From assembly GCA_932521025.1 (NCBI GenBank), contig OW051472.1, positions 6,882,001 to 6,946,000 of the forward strand: DNA of 64,000 nt, in the 5' to 3' direction. Position numbers and translations under genes: made by a program. The notes beneath the pieces were generated by a model. The model searched no databases and had not been told where the DNA came from. It saw only the letters and a program-made list of their open reading frames with translations. The DNA comes from Oscheius onirici (taxonomy: Eukaryota > Nematoda > Chromadorea > Rhabditida > Rhabditidae). Shown here piece after piece: positions 33,835-43,730 of this stretch (positions within the stretch are counted from its first letter, which is position 1; each line of letters begins with the position of its first letter).

Positions 33835-35817
33835 TCAGTAGACGAGATCCTCGGGCTGCAGCAGACGACACACTGACTAGACTCGAAATCTACCGAGGGC
33901 GGACAAGTGCTGACAAGTTAAGCGATCAGTAGTTGACAGGACAAGACAACTTTGCGTAGTACTCTCCAATGAACTTTGAACTTTCATTCCCCCTCTCCTC
34001 TCAAGGCCATCTACAAGCATCATGGTTCTCTCCTCCAGAACACGGTCAAGCACAGTCGGAAAGCAAATATTCGCTTACCACAAGGTCGCGACCATTTCAT
34101 CTCCTACCTTTTTTGGCGGTCTCGATGGGTCATAATTACTGACAGGCGAATCACTGCCCTTAGTGTTTCTCTGTATGTTTTCGGCGCTAATTGCACCGCT
34201 CGGGGAGGTGTCACTGTTCCAAGGCCCACTAGCTATTATTCACGGCAAAATGGACAGACGCAGTGTTTGGATACATCCGGCTGTTTCTTGTTCTCATCGA
34301 GCTTCTTGATTTCTTGTTGAGCTGTACATCTTTGCAGTGTTATTTTTTTCTGTCTCAATCCTCCCTGACTTTCCTTCTATTCCAGAAATCGATCCTATTC
34401 TGTCCCAACTCTCGCTCTGCTTCCGATTTCAATCCCAGAAACTCCCAAACAATGTCATGAGCATTCCCTGTCCAATGAGGCATTCTCTCTGGACCAGATC
34501 CCAAAAAGTAAAGTCGTTTTTCATCCGGCGATTCATTCATCTCTCTCCCGACTGTATTCTCTCCAAACAAAGAGTCAACAAAACAAGTAAGAGATTTTAG
34601 AAAGCGAGGATAATTCGAGCTGTCGACCTTCTGTCGCCGGGTGATCATCCCTGCCATTGGCGGCGCCTAGACACGATAATTTGACCAAGACATCTGGCCG
34701 ATCACAGATCTTATGCAAATCTTTTCGTGTTTACCTGTGTCTTGAGGGAACAATAGGTTCTGTACGTTGCCGACCGGTGCGTGGTAGCCTAACAGCCAGA
34801 AAATTCGCCACATTGTGGCCAGCCGCTCCTCTTCTCGCTCACAGCAGCTAATTGCACCGTTTTTAGGCGCCAAGGTCGGCCCCTGAGCGAGTAGTGTCGA
34901 GACTTCAATTATCCTCTTGTACTCTATTCCCTCTCATTCCTCCGCTTACCGTTTCCGATACTCGCCCGCGGGCACTTCTTTCATCTTTGACGTCTCTAGC
35001 CCGAAAGGAGACTGGATATAGCAATTGTGGTCAGCAGAGTTTACTTCACTCTGCTGAACTTTGTTTGTACATACAATGAGCTTAACAAATGATTCGAATG
35101 CACACAACCGTGACACATTTTTCAGTTTAAAATTGGCAGTCTCTTTTAACGTTTTGGTGTTTATGGTCTGTTCAAAAAGAAGAGGGATTACCGTAAGATT
35201 TCAGCTCTTCCCTTCGAGACTCACTTAACGTTGGATACTCAGCCAACAAATTCGAAAGATACGCAGCGAACGTTGGAATTTGTTGACCGAGTATCCAATG
35301 TTTACGTGTTAAGTGGGTCTCGAAGAGAAGAGCTAAAATCTTATGGTAATCCCTCTTCTTTTCCTTAACGTTTAGCTATATTCTTAAAAAATGGATGTGA
35401 CGGTAAATCTCAATGCACGAACAATCCTGTAAGAAGCGAGCTCTTGTTTTTTTTAATGCAAAACAAGCCCGAAATGGCAAGATGCGTTGACTTTAAAGTG
35501 TTCAGATTAGATTTATATAAAGCCTGATGCTGTCTTTTTCACGGGTTCTCGAAAGAATTAATGGCATTTTTGTGTGTTCTTGAAGACGATAGTTTTTTTT
35601 TTGACAGAGCTCAGTTTCTTGCTTCGCTACTTCAATAAAAAGGACTGTTGTGACCACCATTCTTCCAGAAAATTGGCCTCACTTTCCACTCCAATCCCTC
35701 CCAGATTCTAGCTCTTTTTCGCTCACCTGGCGATCTCGCAGCCAGTCTTTTGCCTCAAATCCTAATGGACTCGACAAATCGCTTCCAGTTGCTTTCCGTC
35801 TCACCGCTCAAGGCAAG
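33835..35817. other. intergenic, 2 kb
   Basis: No gene is supported. It contains MITE copy 3. The repeated short plus- and minus-strand frames have no domains or paralogs. The right part holds the presumed promoter of the ZP gene. Confidence 0.4.
35162..35363. mobile_element. MITE, family A copy 3
   Basis: The left terminal repeat TATGGTCTGTTCAAAAAGAA and GATTACCGT match copy 2. The right arm mirrors it (AAGAGCTAAAATCTTATGG, CCTCTTCTTTT) but the outermost bases are lost (CCTTAACG instead of TGAACAG), so this copy is older or truncated. Confidence 0.75.
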
Positions 35818-37753
35818 ATGATCCGTCGGCTGCTGATCACTTCCCTTCTTCCTTTCCTCACAACTGGCAATTTTGATGACAACGAGCTGATGGGACCGCC
35901 GGATATTACCTGTAACGCCGATACCATTGAGCTGCAGTTCAAGACGAGGAGACTCTTTACGGGAAAGGTCAGTCACGTTAGGAATCCATAATCGGGTTTA
36001 TGAGAATATGTCTCATCGAATTGACAATGAGTCGTGCCAATTTCTGCAATACCCTCTTAGCGGCCGTTTTTCCGTTCGAGTAGGGTGGAGGTCAAGAAGG
36101 CGCCTACAGACTTTTTAGTAGGTCAATTAATAAGGTCGAGAGTTGGCCAAAAAGATTGTGACGAGGAGAATTCTTGTTGCCATCCACCAAGGCATGGCTG
36201 TTTCAAAATTTCTTTCAACCTCTCCAATAGCAGGGTCGAAATCAGAAAATACCTCAAACTTGGGTAATTAAACCGAAACTTCTGTTTGCTTGTGGAAGAT
36301 TAGGAACACTCGGGAAAGATGTAGTACGGCAGGGAGAGAACATTGCCACGAGAAACCAACTATAGTATCACTTTACAGGTCTTCGTCAAAGGCAACTACG
36401 ACCGTCCTGAGTGTCGTGTCGAATACGGCCGTCGAAGTACAGACGACCGTCCAGTTGGAGGAATTCGGCTCAATCACGGTGCCTGCAACATGGACCGACA
36501 GCGAACTTTGTCCCCGGAAGGGATGATGTTCTCGACGGTCCTGATCATCAGTTTCCATCCGGTCAGTGTCCTCTTTGCGACCGTAAATGTAAATACGCCG
36601 GCTATTATTGCCTAACCTTTAGGAGGGGGAGGACAAACAAATAATTGGTACAAGGGCGGATGTTGCAACGGTTGAGAGACAATTTCTGGTTTTCAGCTCT
36701 TCCTGACTAAAATGGACAAGGCCTACAATATCAAATGCATGTACCGAGAAATTGAAAGAACTGTAGAGACTGCCATCGACGTCAGGTCAGTTCTCGAAAC
36801 TTTGTTTGTTCGCAATTGCAAAACGCGTATGAGTTTTGTTGCCAAATCAACCGGATAGATTACACATTGCGCGATCACATTCTCTCTTTTCGATGCTACT
36901 ATTCTTGCTTCTATGCTTGTGAGTTTGCAAAGAGTCACACTGTCTACTTTTCAGCAACTTGCCGACAGAACCTATAGCCTTCGATATGCCGCTGCCTCAA
37001 TGTTCCTACACTATTCGGAAGGATGCTCTTGATGGCGAGATTCTCAGGTTCGCAAGAGTCGGAGATCTGGTTGTGCATCGATGGCAGTGCGACTCGGGTT
37101 TGTCCTGTCTCTGTCCTTCTAACCGCTCTTTTTCCAGAAGACTATGGTATCCTGGTCCATTCCTGTTTCGTAGAAGACGGCCAAGGAGAGAAGCAGAAAG
37201 TTGTAGACGAGAAGGGCTGTCACAGCGATCGACTCTTACTTGGAGATCCGACCTATATCGAGGCTCTTAACATGGCTTACCGAGAAGCATATGTCTTCAA
37301 GTTTGCCGACAAAGTAGCTGTCCGTTTCCAGTGCGAGATCAGACTATGTATGAAGGAGGATAATGGATGTGATGGAATCACCGTAAGCTCTAGTTTTTAT
37401 TATTAATTCTTCTCTTCCAGCCACCAATCTGTCTGGACAGCAACGCACTGTTCCCAGAAGAAGATTTTCCTCAATCACCCAACTCGACAAGAGTCAGACG
37501 TGATACTCTTAGAGGAGCCCATGACGCCGATCTCATCTCTCAAACTGTCTATGTTTTGGATGCTGACGAGGCTGCACTTGCTTTGCCTTCTCGCCAGCTC
37601 TGTCTTTCTACCAAAACAGTAGTCAACGGACTCTGTTTACTAGTCTTTCTAACAGTTACGACAGCTTTAATATGTATTTTATTACTACTGAAACGGAGGA
37701 GAAAGGCCCAACAGAAACAGGAAATCTATAGTACAGATTGCTATAGGTCGTAA
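35818..37753 (+). CDS. ZP-domain (cuticlin-like) type I membrane protein
   Basis: Exons 35818-35967, 36379-36561, 36697-36785, 36955-37097, 37138-37382 and 37421-37753, about 380 aa. Signal peptide (LLITSLLPFLTTGNF), then a ZP domain starting ITCNADTIELQFKT. It continues with GNYDRPEC, GACNMDRQRTLSPEGMMFST, IKCMYRE, C-S-YTIRKDALDGE, CFVEDGQGEKQKVVDEKGCH and FQCEIRLCMKEDNGC. A dibasic RVRRD follows the domain and fits the furin-type cleavage site of cuticlins. Then come a TM helix (LCLLVFLTVTTALICILLLL) and a basic tail. Cuticlin-type ZP proteins polymerise in apical extracellular matrix and cuticle after cleavage. Intron 1 (35968-36378) contains an antisense SL1 gene. The stop is 8 bp from that of the convergent DEG/ENaC gene. 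Confidence 0.85.
36176..36274 (-). ncRNA. sls-1: SL1 spliced-leader RNA gene, copy 3
   Basis: On the minus strand a perfect 22-nt SL1 leader (36274-36253) is followed by the GT donor. It has an Sm-like AAATTTTGAAAC (a G to A change relative to copy 2) and a terminal stem GCCAT/ATGGC. The PSE-like box (complement of GTAGTACGGCAG) lies 48-59 bp upstream. Antisense in intron 1 of the ZP gene. Confidence 0.9.
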
Positions 37754-37761
37754 TAAAGTCG

Positions 37762-40700
37762 TTAAAAATCATCCTCGTCCTCTTTCCGGGCCATCTGGAC
37801 CTTTTTGTAGTGGTGCATAACTACCTGAAAATGAATAATAGTTACTTTATTATTTCAGTTACCATATACAATAGTTCCGATCCAAGACAAAGAAATTCGC
37901 AGATGGTCATAAACGACACTCCGGACCACAGACCCAGTTGACCACCGAAATCGGCGAGCATTTTGACGACCCCGTAGGCCTCGGATTCTGTTAGAACTTC
38001 AAAGTTCAAAGCCTCGTAAAAGACTTCCAACATGGCTGCGTTTTCCTGGTACTGCTCGTTACATTCCTCCGGTTCGAGTTCACAATGTCCGAGAGAAATG
38101 TTGAGAGATTGAGATGGCCAGATGGCTTCGGAATAGGAAATGTGATAGGAGGTCTGGTTACAGGGCTGCTGACAGCGACATTTGAAGGAACCGTGGACTT
38201 CTCCCAGTTCGTTGGTACTTGCATCGAGACATTCTCCTGGAAATGAAGGGTTTTCTATCAAAAACAATTAGAAGTGCCAGAAATAACCGGAAGATCCATT
38301 TTTGATGTTAGTTGGTGCGCAAGATCAAACTCACGATGTGCTTTGTTGAAAACCTCACAATGAGGAGCATCTCCGATTGAAGGAAATCTCGGATCGCCAC
38401 AACCACATCTTCGAATGATGAGAGCTTGGAAGCAGGACCGATAGCAGCCCTGAACTCTTTGACTTTTAGTTTCGTCTCTCTACCTCCGTAGAGTACGTGT
38501 ATCCCTTGTAAATGTAGTTTTCTTCCATAAAATCAGCCGGAATACAGTCTCCATATGGAGCTGGCAGACGAGACATTTTGCTCATCCTACAAGGCACTTT
38601 AACACTTTTTGGGAAAATTCACAAACCTCATTCCAAAAGACGAAATGTACCCTGTCGGAGCACTGTATCCAAAAGTTTCGGGGAAAGGAAAGTCATCTTT
38701 GTCGTGAATAGCCAGTCGAATTCCGACTGCTTCCGAAGTCGGCAGATATTCCGAAGCGTTGACGAAAAGCATGACACGGAGACCGTACATGGGACCAGCT
38801 CGTAGACTGCTTTTTGGGAGAGTTCGGTCAAAATTGAAAGTGAAACAGTTGCCGAATGTGGGATCGGAGATTATTTGGAAGTCTCTAAAAAATACTATCA
38901 ATTGGCTGAAAGCCATGGATGGCGATGACATTCATGTTACCTTCCTATAAGAGGAAGGCTGTTCCAAAATTTCTTTCATCCTCTGCCAGAGCAGTGTCGG
39001 AAGCAGAAAATACCTCAAACTCGGGTAATTAAACCAACGACTCTGTTTCCTCTTGCATGATAAGAGACGCTGAAATGGGTGACAGTACGGCATGGAACGG
39101 AAAAAAAACCAAATCGACTGCGAATGATCTCTAGATACGTTTTAGCAACTTTCCACTGGTTTAATTACCCAAATTTGGGGAATTTTCTGCTTCCAACCAT
39201 GTAGAGGTTGGAAAAAATTTGGGAACAACTTTCCTTAGTGGGAGGGCAACCAGAGAACATTTCCAGTGTTTCTTTGCCAAAACGTACTTGTCAATATCGC
39301 AAGGTTTTCCATTGAAAGAGCACTTGTGAATGAGATTGTGCTTCGCCTGGGACATACTTCTTCTCTGCTGTTCACTCAGAGCGCTCATGGCAAAAATGAT
39401 GTTCTCTTTAGCCTTGGTAACAATGGCTACTTCGTCCGTCATGTTCTGAACACAAAGTTCAATATAAAACAAAGTATACTTACAATAAAACCCAGCGCCT
39501 CAATTTCCTCGGAATTGGCTTGAAGATAGCTGGTCTCTCCCAAAATGTCCCAAAGATTCAGGATCAGTTCGCTATGACTGTGTTTCAGACAGAAGCGATT
39601 GTCGTTGCCGCACAGACATCCGAGTCTGTCTTTCTTCTTTCGGCTTTTTCCTTTCAGTTTGTAGTCGCAGGTATTGTGTTCGGAATCACAAGCTTGACAG
39701 GTCGTGTTGCTCCAGTGCATCTTTTTGTGACAGGGCCAAGCATCTTCTGTCACTCTGTCAAAGGCACAGATGCACAAATCTTCGTCCTCTGCGTCGATTG
39801 TAGACTTTCGTTTTTGCTGAAATATTTCAGTCAGTGAGGAAGAAACTACTCGTAACTGGGCAGAATCTCTACTACTATGGCGCAATGGTGTCTATCGTGG
39901 ACTCTGTTTATTTGTTTGTTTGTTTGTCAGGGACCTGAAATTTTGGTGTATTGTTGAGAGTCGCCGTCTTCACCCGATGACCCGGGTTCGACTCCTCTCC
40001 TCGCCAAATATTTTTGCTAAATTATTTTCAGTAGGAAATAGAATCAGGGTAACCGGTAGGGGATCAAAAAGGACCGGTGGACTAGGGAAATGATCAGCAG
40101 ATATCAGAAGAGATCGGTTTGACTAGGGAAGGGATCAGAAGGGATCGGTTGACTAGGAAAAGGATCAGAAGTAAAGAAGAAAACACAAGTGAAAAGGCAG
40201 CCGACAGGCGGCGAAGCCGGCTGGTCAATCAGTAAGTTACAGTAAGAAAAGACGACTACCTCATCTGTCTCAACTTGGCATTCCGAGCTCTCCTCACAAG
40301 AACAGATCGAGTAGACTGGCTCCAAAATACCGGAATTAGCGGCTCGTTTTCTCCTCGCCTCCACTTCCAACGTGACTTTCTCAATTTCTTCTTTAGGAGT
40401 TCCGGCAGCCTTCATGGCGGCTTTGAAGGCTCCCAGCTGAGTAAATCTTTAGAGAACAAGAAGCAAATACTCACAATTTTAGATACGGTCTCTTCTGACT
40501 TGATCATACTGTCCTTATATGGATTCAAATTGCACAGAGTTATTGCTGGAAAAGGGGCCGTATCGAATTTCAGCTGAATGTCGGTGATCTTGTCCATTCG
40601 GAGATACTTTTCCACGACGGCTACTGCCTAAGTTAACACTGAATGCTATCAAAGAATAGAAAAACCTGGTACAAGAACATGAAAACACAGCAACAGAGCA

Positions 40701-41652
40701 GAAAGATCCAGACTGTTCGATAAATGATGTTAGGAGCTTGACCGAGCATTGGAATACCATGACTGGACGTCTTATAACAGAATTCTTTCAAGTGCCAGCG
40801 GATTCTTTCGCTAAAAGAGAGGGGATTAGGTTGATTGTCCTCCCATAAAGGGAGGGCTGTTCCAAAAATTCTTTCAACCTCTACAATGGCAGGGTCGGCA
40901 GCAGAAAATACCTCAAACTTGGGTAATTAAACCGAAGATTCTGTTCGCTTGTGGAAGATTAGGGACACTAGGGAGAGAAACTGTACGTCAGAGGCCAGGG
41001 GGTATTAGAGCAGATATGGACATTGGTTTGGCTTTTCCAAGCATTTCTTTCAGTTTTTTTTGGGCAAGCCCACTCGGTTGCTTCACAAGACGCGAGAACC
41101 AAAGAAGTCCAAAATAACGGGGACCTAGAAGTCAGAGAAGAGCCTCTCTGTATCTCTGCTCACGTTCTCTCGGCCTCTGCCGAACTGTCTTTCCATCCAA
41201 CGCCACATATCATCTGGAAGAAACAATAATCTTCGGTTTAATTACCCAAGTTTGAGGTATTTTCTGCTTCCCACCCTGCTCTGGCAGAGGTTGAAAGAAA
41301 TTTTGAAACAGCCTTCCATTTATGGGAAGCGACATAAAATAGCTTACTGATAGGATAATCTTGTCGGATCGATTTCATGACCACCATCCTCTGTTATCAA
41401 GTCACACTGACACTCTTTCTCATTGTCGTTCATCTCTCCATAGCGGTAGCTGGTCATGATAGCCGCCGCTTTGACGAAATCTGTGTCCGATGCCAGATAG
41501 TTGGAAAAGTCTGTTCGGAATCCCCGAAGGGACCGTCGGTCAGCTTCATCTGAATACATTTTGTGGGCGTTTGAATTTATAAAGATTACTTGTAAATGAG
41601 TAGACGCTGCCAGAACGGCGCATCGCAGCTGACTCGAGGAGATGCCATGCAT
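37762..41652 (-). CDS. DEG/ENaC sodium channel subunit
   Basis: Complement of exons 37762-37824, 37863-38236, 38335-38449, 38484-38586, 38627-38882, 39259-39445, 39484-39816, 40260-40436, 40475-40627, 40666-40810 and 41348-41652, about 736 aa. The N-terminal HGIPMLG motif precedes TM1 ([15 protein letters not shown]). [13 protein letters not shown] begins the ectodomain. [27 protein letters not shown] and [11 protein letters not shown] are the conserved cysteine-rich core. [20 protein letters not shown] is the GLxxG-S selectivity region and TM2. A Cys/Lys-rich insert ([33 protein letters not shown]) lies mid-ectodomain. The start is uncertain: the frame is open to 41751, but 41714-41751 is duplicated promoter DNA. 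Two introns hold divergent SL1 pairs. Confidence 0.86.
38936..39035 (-). ncRNA. SL1-variant spliced-leader RNA gene, copy 4
   Basis: The leader (39035-39014) differs from SL1 at one base: ACCCGAG instead of ACCCAAG. GT donor, CTGCTCTGGCAGAG hairpin, Sm site AAATTTTGG and terminal stem CCTTCC/GGAAGG are all present. A PSE-like CCGTACTGTCACCC lies 41-54 bp upstream. In sense in the DEG/ENaC intron 38883-39258. Confidence 0.85.
39158..39250 (+). pseudogene. decayed SL1 RNA gene, copy 5
   Basis: Starts GGTTTAATTACCCAAATTTG, so the leader has changes near its 3' end. The donor GT is GA, the Sm site is broken up (AAATTTGGG), and no PSE-like box is found upstream. It faces away from copy 4, whose leader start is 123 bp to the left. 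Probably not functional. Confidence 0.75.
39944..40005 (+). repeat. tRNA-derived (SINE-like) fragment, copy B
   Basis: GTGTATTGTTGAGAGTCGCC followed by CCCGGGTTCGACTCCTCTCC, matching the minus-strand fragment at 8541-8612. A tRNA A-box-like TGGCGCAATGG lies about 90 bp upstream (39876), too far for a normal tRNA. In a DEG/ENaC intron. Confidence 0.5.
40055..40170. repeat. degenerate tandem repeat in DEG/ENaC intron
   Basis: About three imperfect units of GATCAGAAGGGATCGGTTGA followed by CTAGGGAAG, 33-48 bp each. Simple intronic repeat with no further signal. Confidence 0.7.
40835..40933 (-). ncRNA. sls-1: SL1 spliced-leader RNA gene, copy 6
   Basis: A perfect SL1 leader (40933-40912) with GT donor, an Sm site AATTTTTGG and a terminal stem CCTCCC/GGGAGG (40839-40855). 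A PSE-like CTGACGTACAG lies about 48-59 bp upstream. In sense in the first DEG/ENaC intron, divergent from copy 7. Confidence 0.92.
41235..41333 (+). ncRNA. sls-1: SL1 spliced-leader RNA gene, copy 7
   Basis: A perfect SL1 leader (41235-41256) with GT donor, a CCTGCTCTGGCAGAGG hairpin, an Sm-like AAATTTTGAAAC and a CTTCC/GGAAG terminal stem. A PSE-like CTGCCGAACTGTCT lies about 45-58 bp upstream. Antisense in the first DEG/ENaC intron; divergent from copy 6 with 301 bp between leaders. Confidence 0.92.
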
Positions 41653-41713
41653 TTTGGAGTGGGAAGAGACTGGAGGAACAGGAGAAGGGAAGTTATGGGA
41701 CATCAATAAGAAC

Positions 41714-41955
41714 TTTTCGAGGTTCTTATTGAGTACATCACTTGAAGTCAAGAAAACCAGTTACTCGCTGTCACTTTATTGTCAGTCTTACATCACTTGT
41801 CCAATTTCAACAAGGTGTGTCCTGTCCAATCTAATCCAGCTCTTCCGCCTCTAATCCCGACTCGTCTCTCCAGCTGGTCAAGATGCTCTACCTCGTCCTC
41901 TGCCCGTCCTGGCCGTCGTCTCCTGTGGTGGAAAGAAAGCCGATCCGTCGACGCC
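41714..41955 (+). repeat. duplicated promoter plus signal-peptide segment, copy 1
   Basis: Matches the reverse complement of 60659-60925: TCGAGGTTCTTATTGAGTAC, ACATCACTTGAAGTCAAG, CCAATTTCAACAAG, CCCGACTCGTCTCTCCAG and ATGCTCTACCTCGTCCTCTG. This copy lacks about 30 bp of 5' UTR and 7 bp just after CTCTGC that are present in the other. The 7-bp difference changes the reading frame of the product. Confidence 0.85.
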
Positions 41956-42158
41956 AGCAGTCCCTGCCACAGCCCTCCGCTGGAGGACCGACTGACTCTG
42001 TTACCGCCTTCCTCAACTCTTTCAGCCGTCTCAGTCTGCGCGACATGGACGTTATCCTGAAGCGTCTGGAAGAGGTCAAGCAAAAGAAGCTGGAAAAGAT
42101 GACTCAGCGGCTCCAAGAGACCATCGCCGAAGCACTGGAAGATAAAGACGAAGAGTAG
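41883..42158 (+). CDS. small protein with amphipathic helical C-terminus
   Basis: Single frame of 91 aa starting MLYLVLC. Its first part is a frameshifted version of the duplicated gene at 60551-60736. The rest has no counterpart there and is a strongly charged helix (VILKRLEEVKQKKLEKMTQR, ending EALEDKDEE). AATAAA follows at 42211. In the frame shared with the duplicate, the product would be a signal peptide and GGKKADPSTPA, ending at a TGA after about 45 residues. Which frame is translated cannot be decided here. It diverges from the DEG/ENaC gene. Confidence 0.5.
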   Translation: MLYLVLCPSWPSSPVVERKPIRRRQQSLPQPSAGGPTDSVTAFLNSFSRLSLRDMDVILKRLEEVKQKKLEKMTQRLQETIAEALEDKDEE

Positions 42159-42313
42159 GAGATCGGCTGACGACGACAAGAAAAGTCACCGGAATCTGGC
42201 CAAAAAAAGCAATAAAAAATTAGGCTAAAGACTTGTTTTCATCTTCTACAAACCGTGTGTCTCCTTCTTCGGTGCATCTCGACTTGTACTATTCGACTCC
42301 TGTCTCAGGACAA

Positions 42314-43038
42314 TCATAGAGCAAAACTGTTTTCTTCCAAATATCTTGCACCGATTCGTTCCGTTCCCTCTGTCTCGTTGAGTTCGGAAACTGGAATCCT
42401 TTCCCACTTCTCCGTTACAAGACGATGAAATGTCTTTTCTTCTTCAATCTCGAAATAGCCCACAAAGATCTTGCTTGTACACATAAAAAGACCCATAATC
42501 CACAAAACAACGATATAAATACGAAGAAAAATTATCACAGGAGAACACTGTACGGGGGTATTCTGCTTGTGTGCAATGTAGAGGAAGAGTATGCTGGAGA
42601 GGGCCGAAATGAGGAAGATGACGTCAAACCATCGATGATAGAAGTTGAACTGGAGATCGCCTAGAACTTCTGTGATTATGGTGCGGTACTCGAGAGGCAT
42701 GTTCATTCGCATCAGGAGCACGCTGGAGACGAAGTACATTCCCTGAAAAGAGGTTTTCAAAAAGGGAAAACGTGTTTTTTCTGAATTCTACTCATAAAAA
42801 TTTGGCGCAAAGAGTCTAGACACAGAATGTTGAGAGAAATCGAAAGTTCCGGAAGAGCAAGAAAATTGAGACGGTTGTTTGAAACGAAAGACAAGAAGCA
42901 GAGACGTACCATAATTTGTGCCAGAAGAAGTACAATGATATTCGAAGATTTGCTGCTGCTGATGGCCAGAAAAAATTTCGTCAATGTGATGAGGATCAGA
43001 TGTGGATGAACTGATGAATAATTGAATAAAACATACAC
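42314..43038 (-). CDS. short multi-pass membrane protein, unassigned
   Basis: Complement of exons 42314-42742 and 42910-43038, about 185 aa. Four hydrophobic segments: HLILITLTKFFLAI, NIIVLLLAQIM with GMYFVSSVLLM, WFDVIFLISALSSILFLYIA and VIIFLRIYIVVLWIMGLFM. A hydrophilic C-terminal tail follows. It reads like the C-terminal half of a larger seven-TM protein of the GOST/Wntless type, but I cannot confirm that. An acceptor-like ATTCATCAG just after the chosen ATG would allow an upstream exon, yet the SKP1 gene lies only 140 bp away on the other strand. Either a short gene or a truncated one. Confidence 0.55.
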
Positions 43039-43178
43039 AGTTCAGTCTAAAAAGGGCGCGTTATCGATTTTTTTAAAATCTCGAAGCGTCGCGATTTCAA
43101 AGCGAAACGCTTTCCGAAAAAAAGCGTCTCAATCCGATTTCTCATCAGTTCATTCATATCTGATCCTTCCTCCTCAAG

Positions 43179-43730
43179 ATGGCTGCTCCCAAGAAAATGA
43201 TGGCCTTCATTCTGGAAGCCAACGATGGAACCAAAATTACCGTAGATGAAGATGTCGCCTTCCAGTCGATTCTGATCAAGAAGATGGTCGAAGATCTCGG
43301 AATCGAGGATCCGGAGAGTCCTCTCCTCTTGGAGTCTCTTCCAATCACAAACGTCGACGGCTGGACTCTGCAGAAGATTGTCGACTGGTGTACCACTCAC
43401 CGAGGAGAAGTTTTCAAGCCAAAGGGCGAACACGAAGATCACAGAGTCAAGTTGACCAAGGAAGATGAAGAGTACATGGATGTGACTAAAGACCAACTCA
43501 TCAGTATTGTCTTGGTATGTTCTTTAAGATTTTATCGCAGTAATACGCAAATTTAGGGAGCCAACTACCTCGACATCGAGGGTCTCATCGAGATCATCAC
43601 TCAGAAGATTGCCGACATGGCTATTGGAAAGACGGTCGAAGAACTGAGAGAGCTCTACGATCTCCCGAACGATTTCACTCCCGAAGAGGAAGAAGAGCTT
43701 GCCAAGAGATTCGCTTGGGTTGAGGCTTAG
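43179..43730 (+). CDS. skr: SKP1-family SCF ubiquitin ligase adaptor
   Basis: Exons 43179-43514 and 43557-43730, 169 aa, the normal length of the family. The N-terminal BTB/POZ fold is seen in LEANDGTKITVDEDVAFQS, MVEDLG, PITNVDGWTLQKIVDWCTTH and DQLISIVLGANYLDIEGL. The C-terminal F-box-binding helices are in IADMAIGKTVEELRELY and the classic NDFTPEEEEEL. SKP1 links cullin-1 to F-box proteins. The segment IEIITQKIADM is less conserved than in typical SKP1, which suggests a member of the expanded nematode skr family rather than the core orthologue. CTCAAG directly precedes the ATG and could be a trans-splice acceptor. Confidence 0.93.

Noticed and set aside
39876-40005. Possible intact tRNA gene on the plus strand
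   Set aside because: A-box to B-box distance is about 100 bp and no acceptor or anticodon stem can be formed.
41652-41751. N-terminal extension of the DEG/ENaC protein starting MTSSDVL
   Set aside because: This DNA belongs to the duplicated promoter segment shared with 60659-60925, so it is more likely regulatory; the start was set at 41652 with low certainty.
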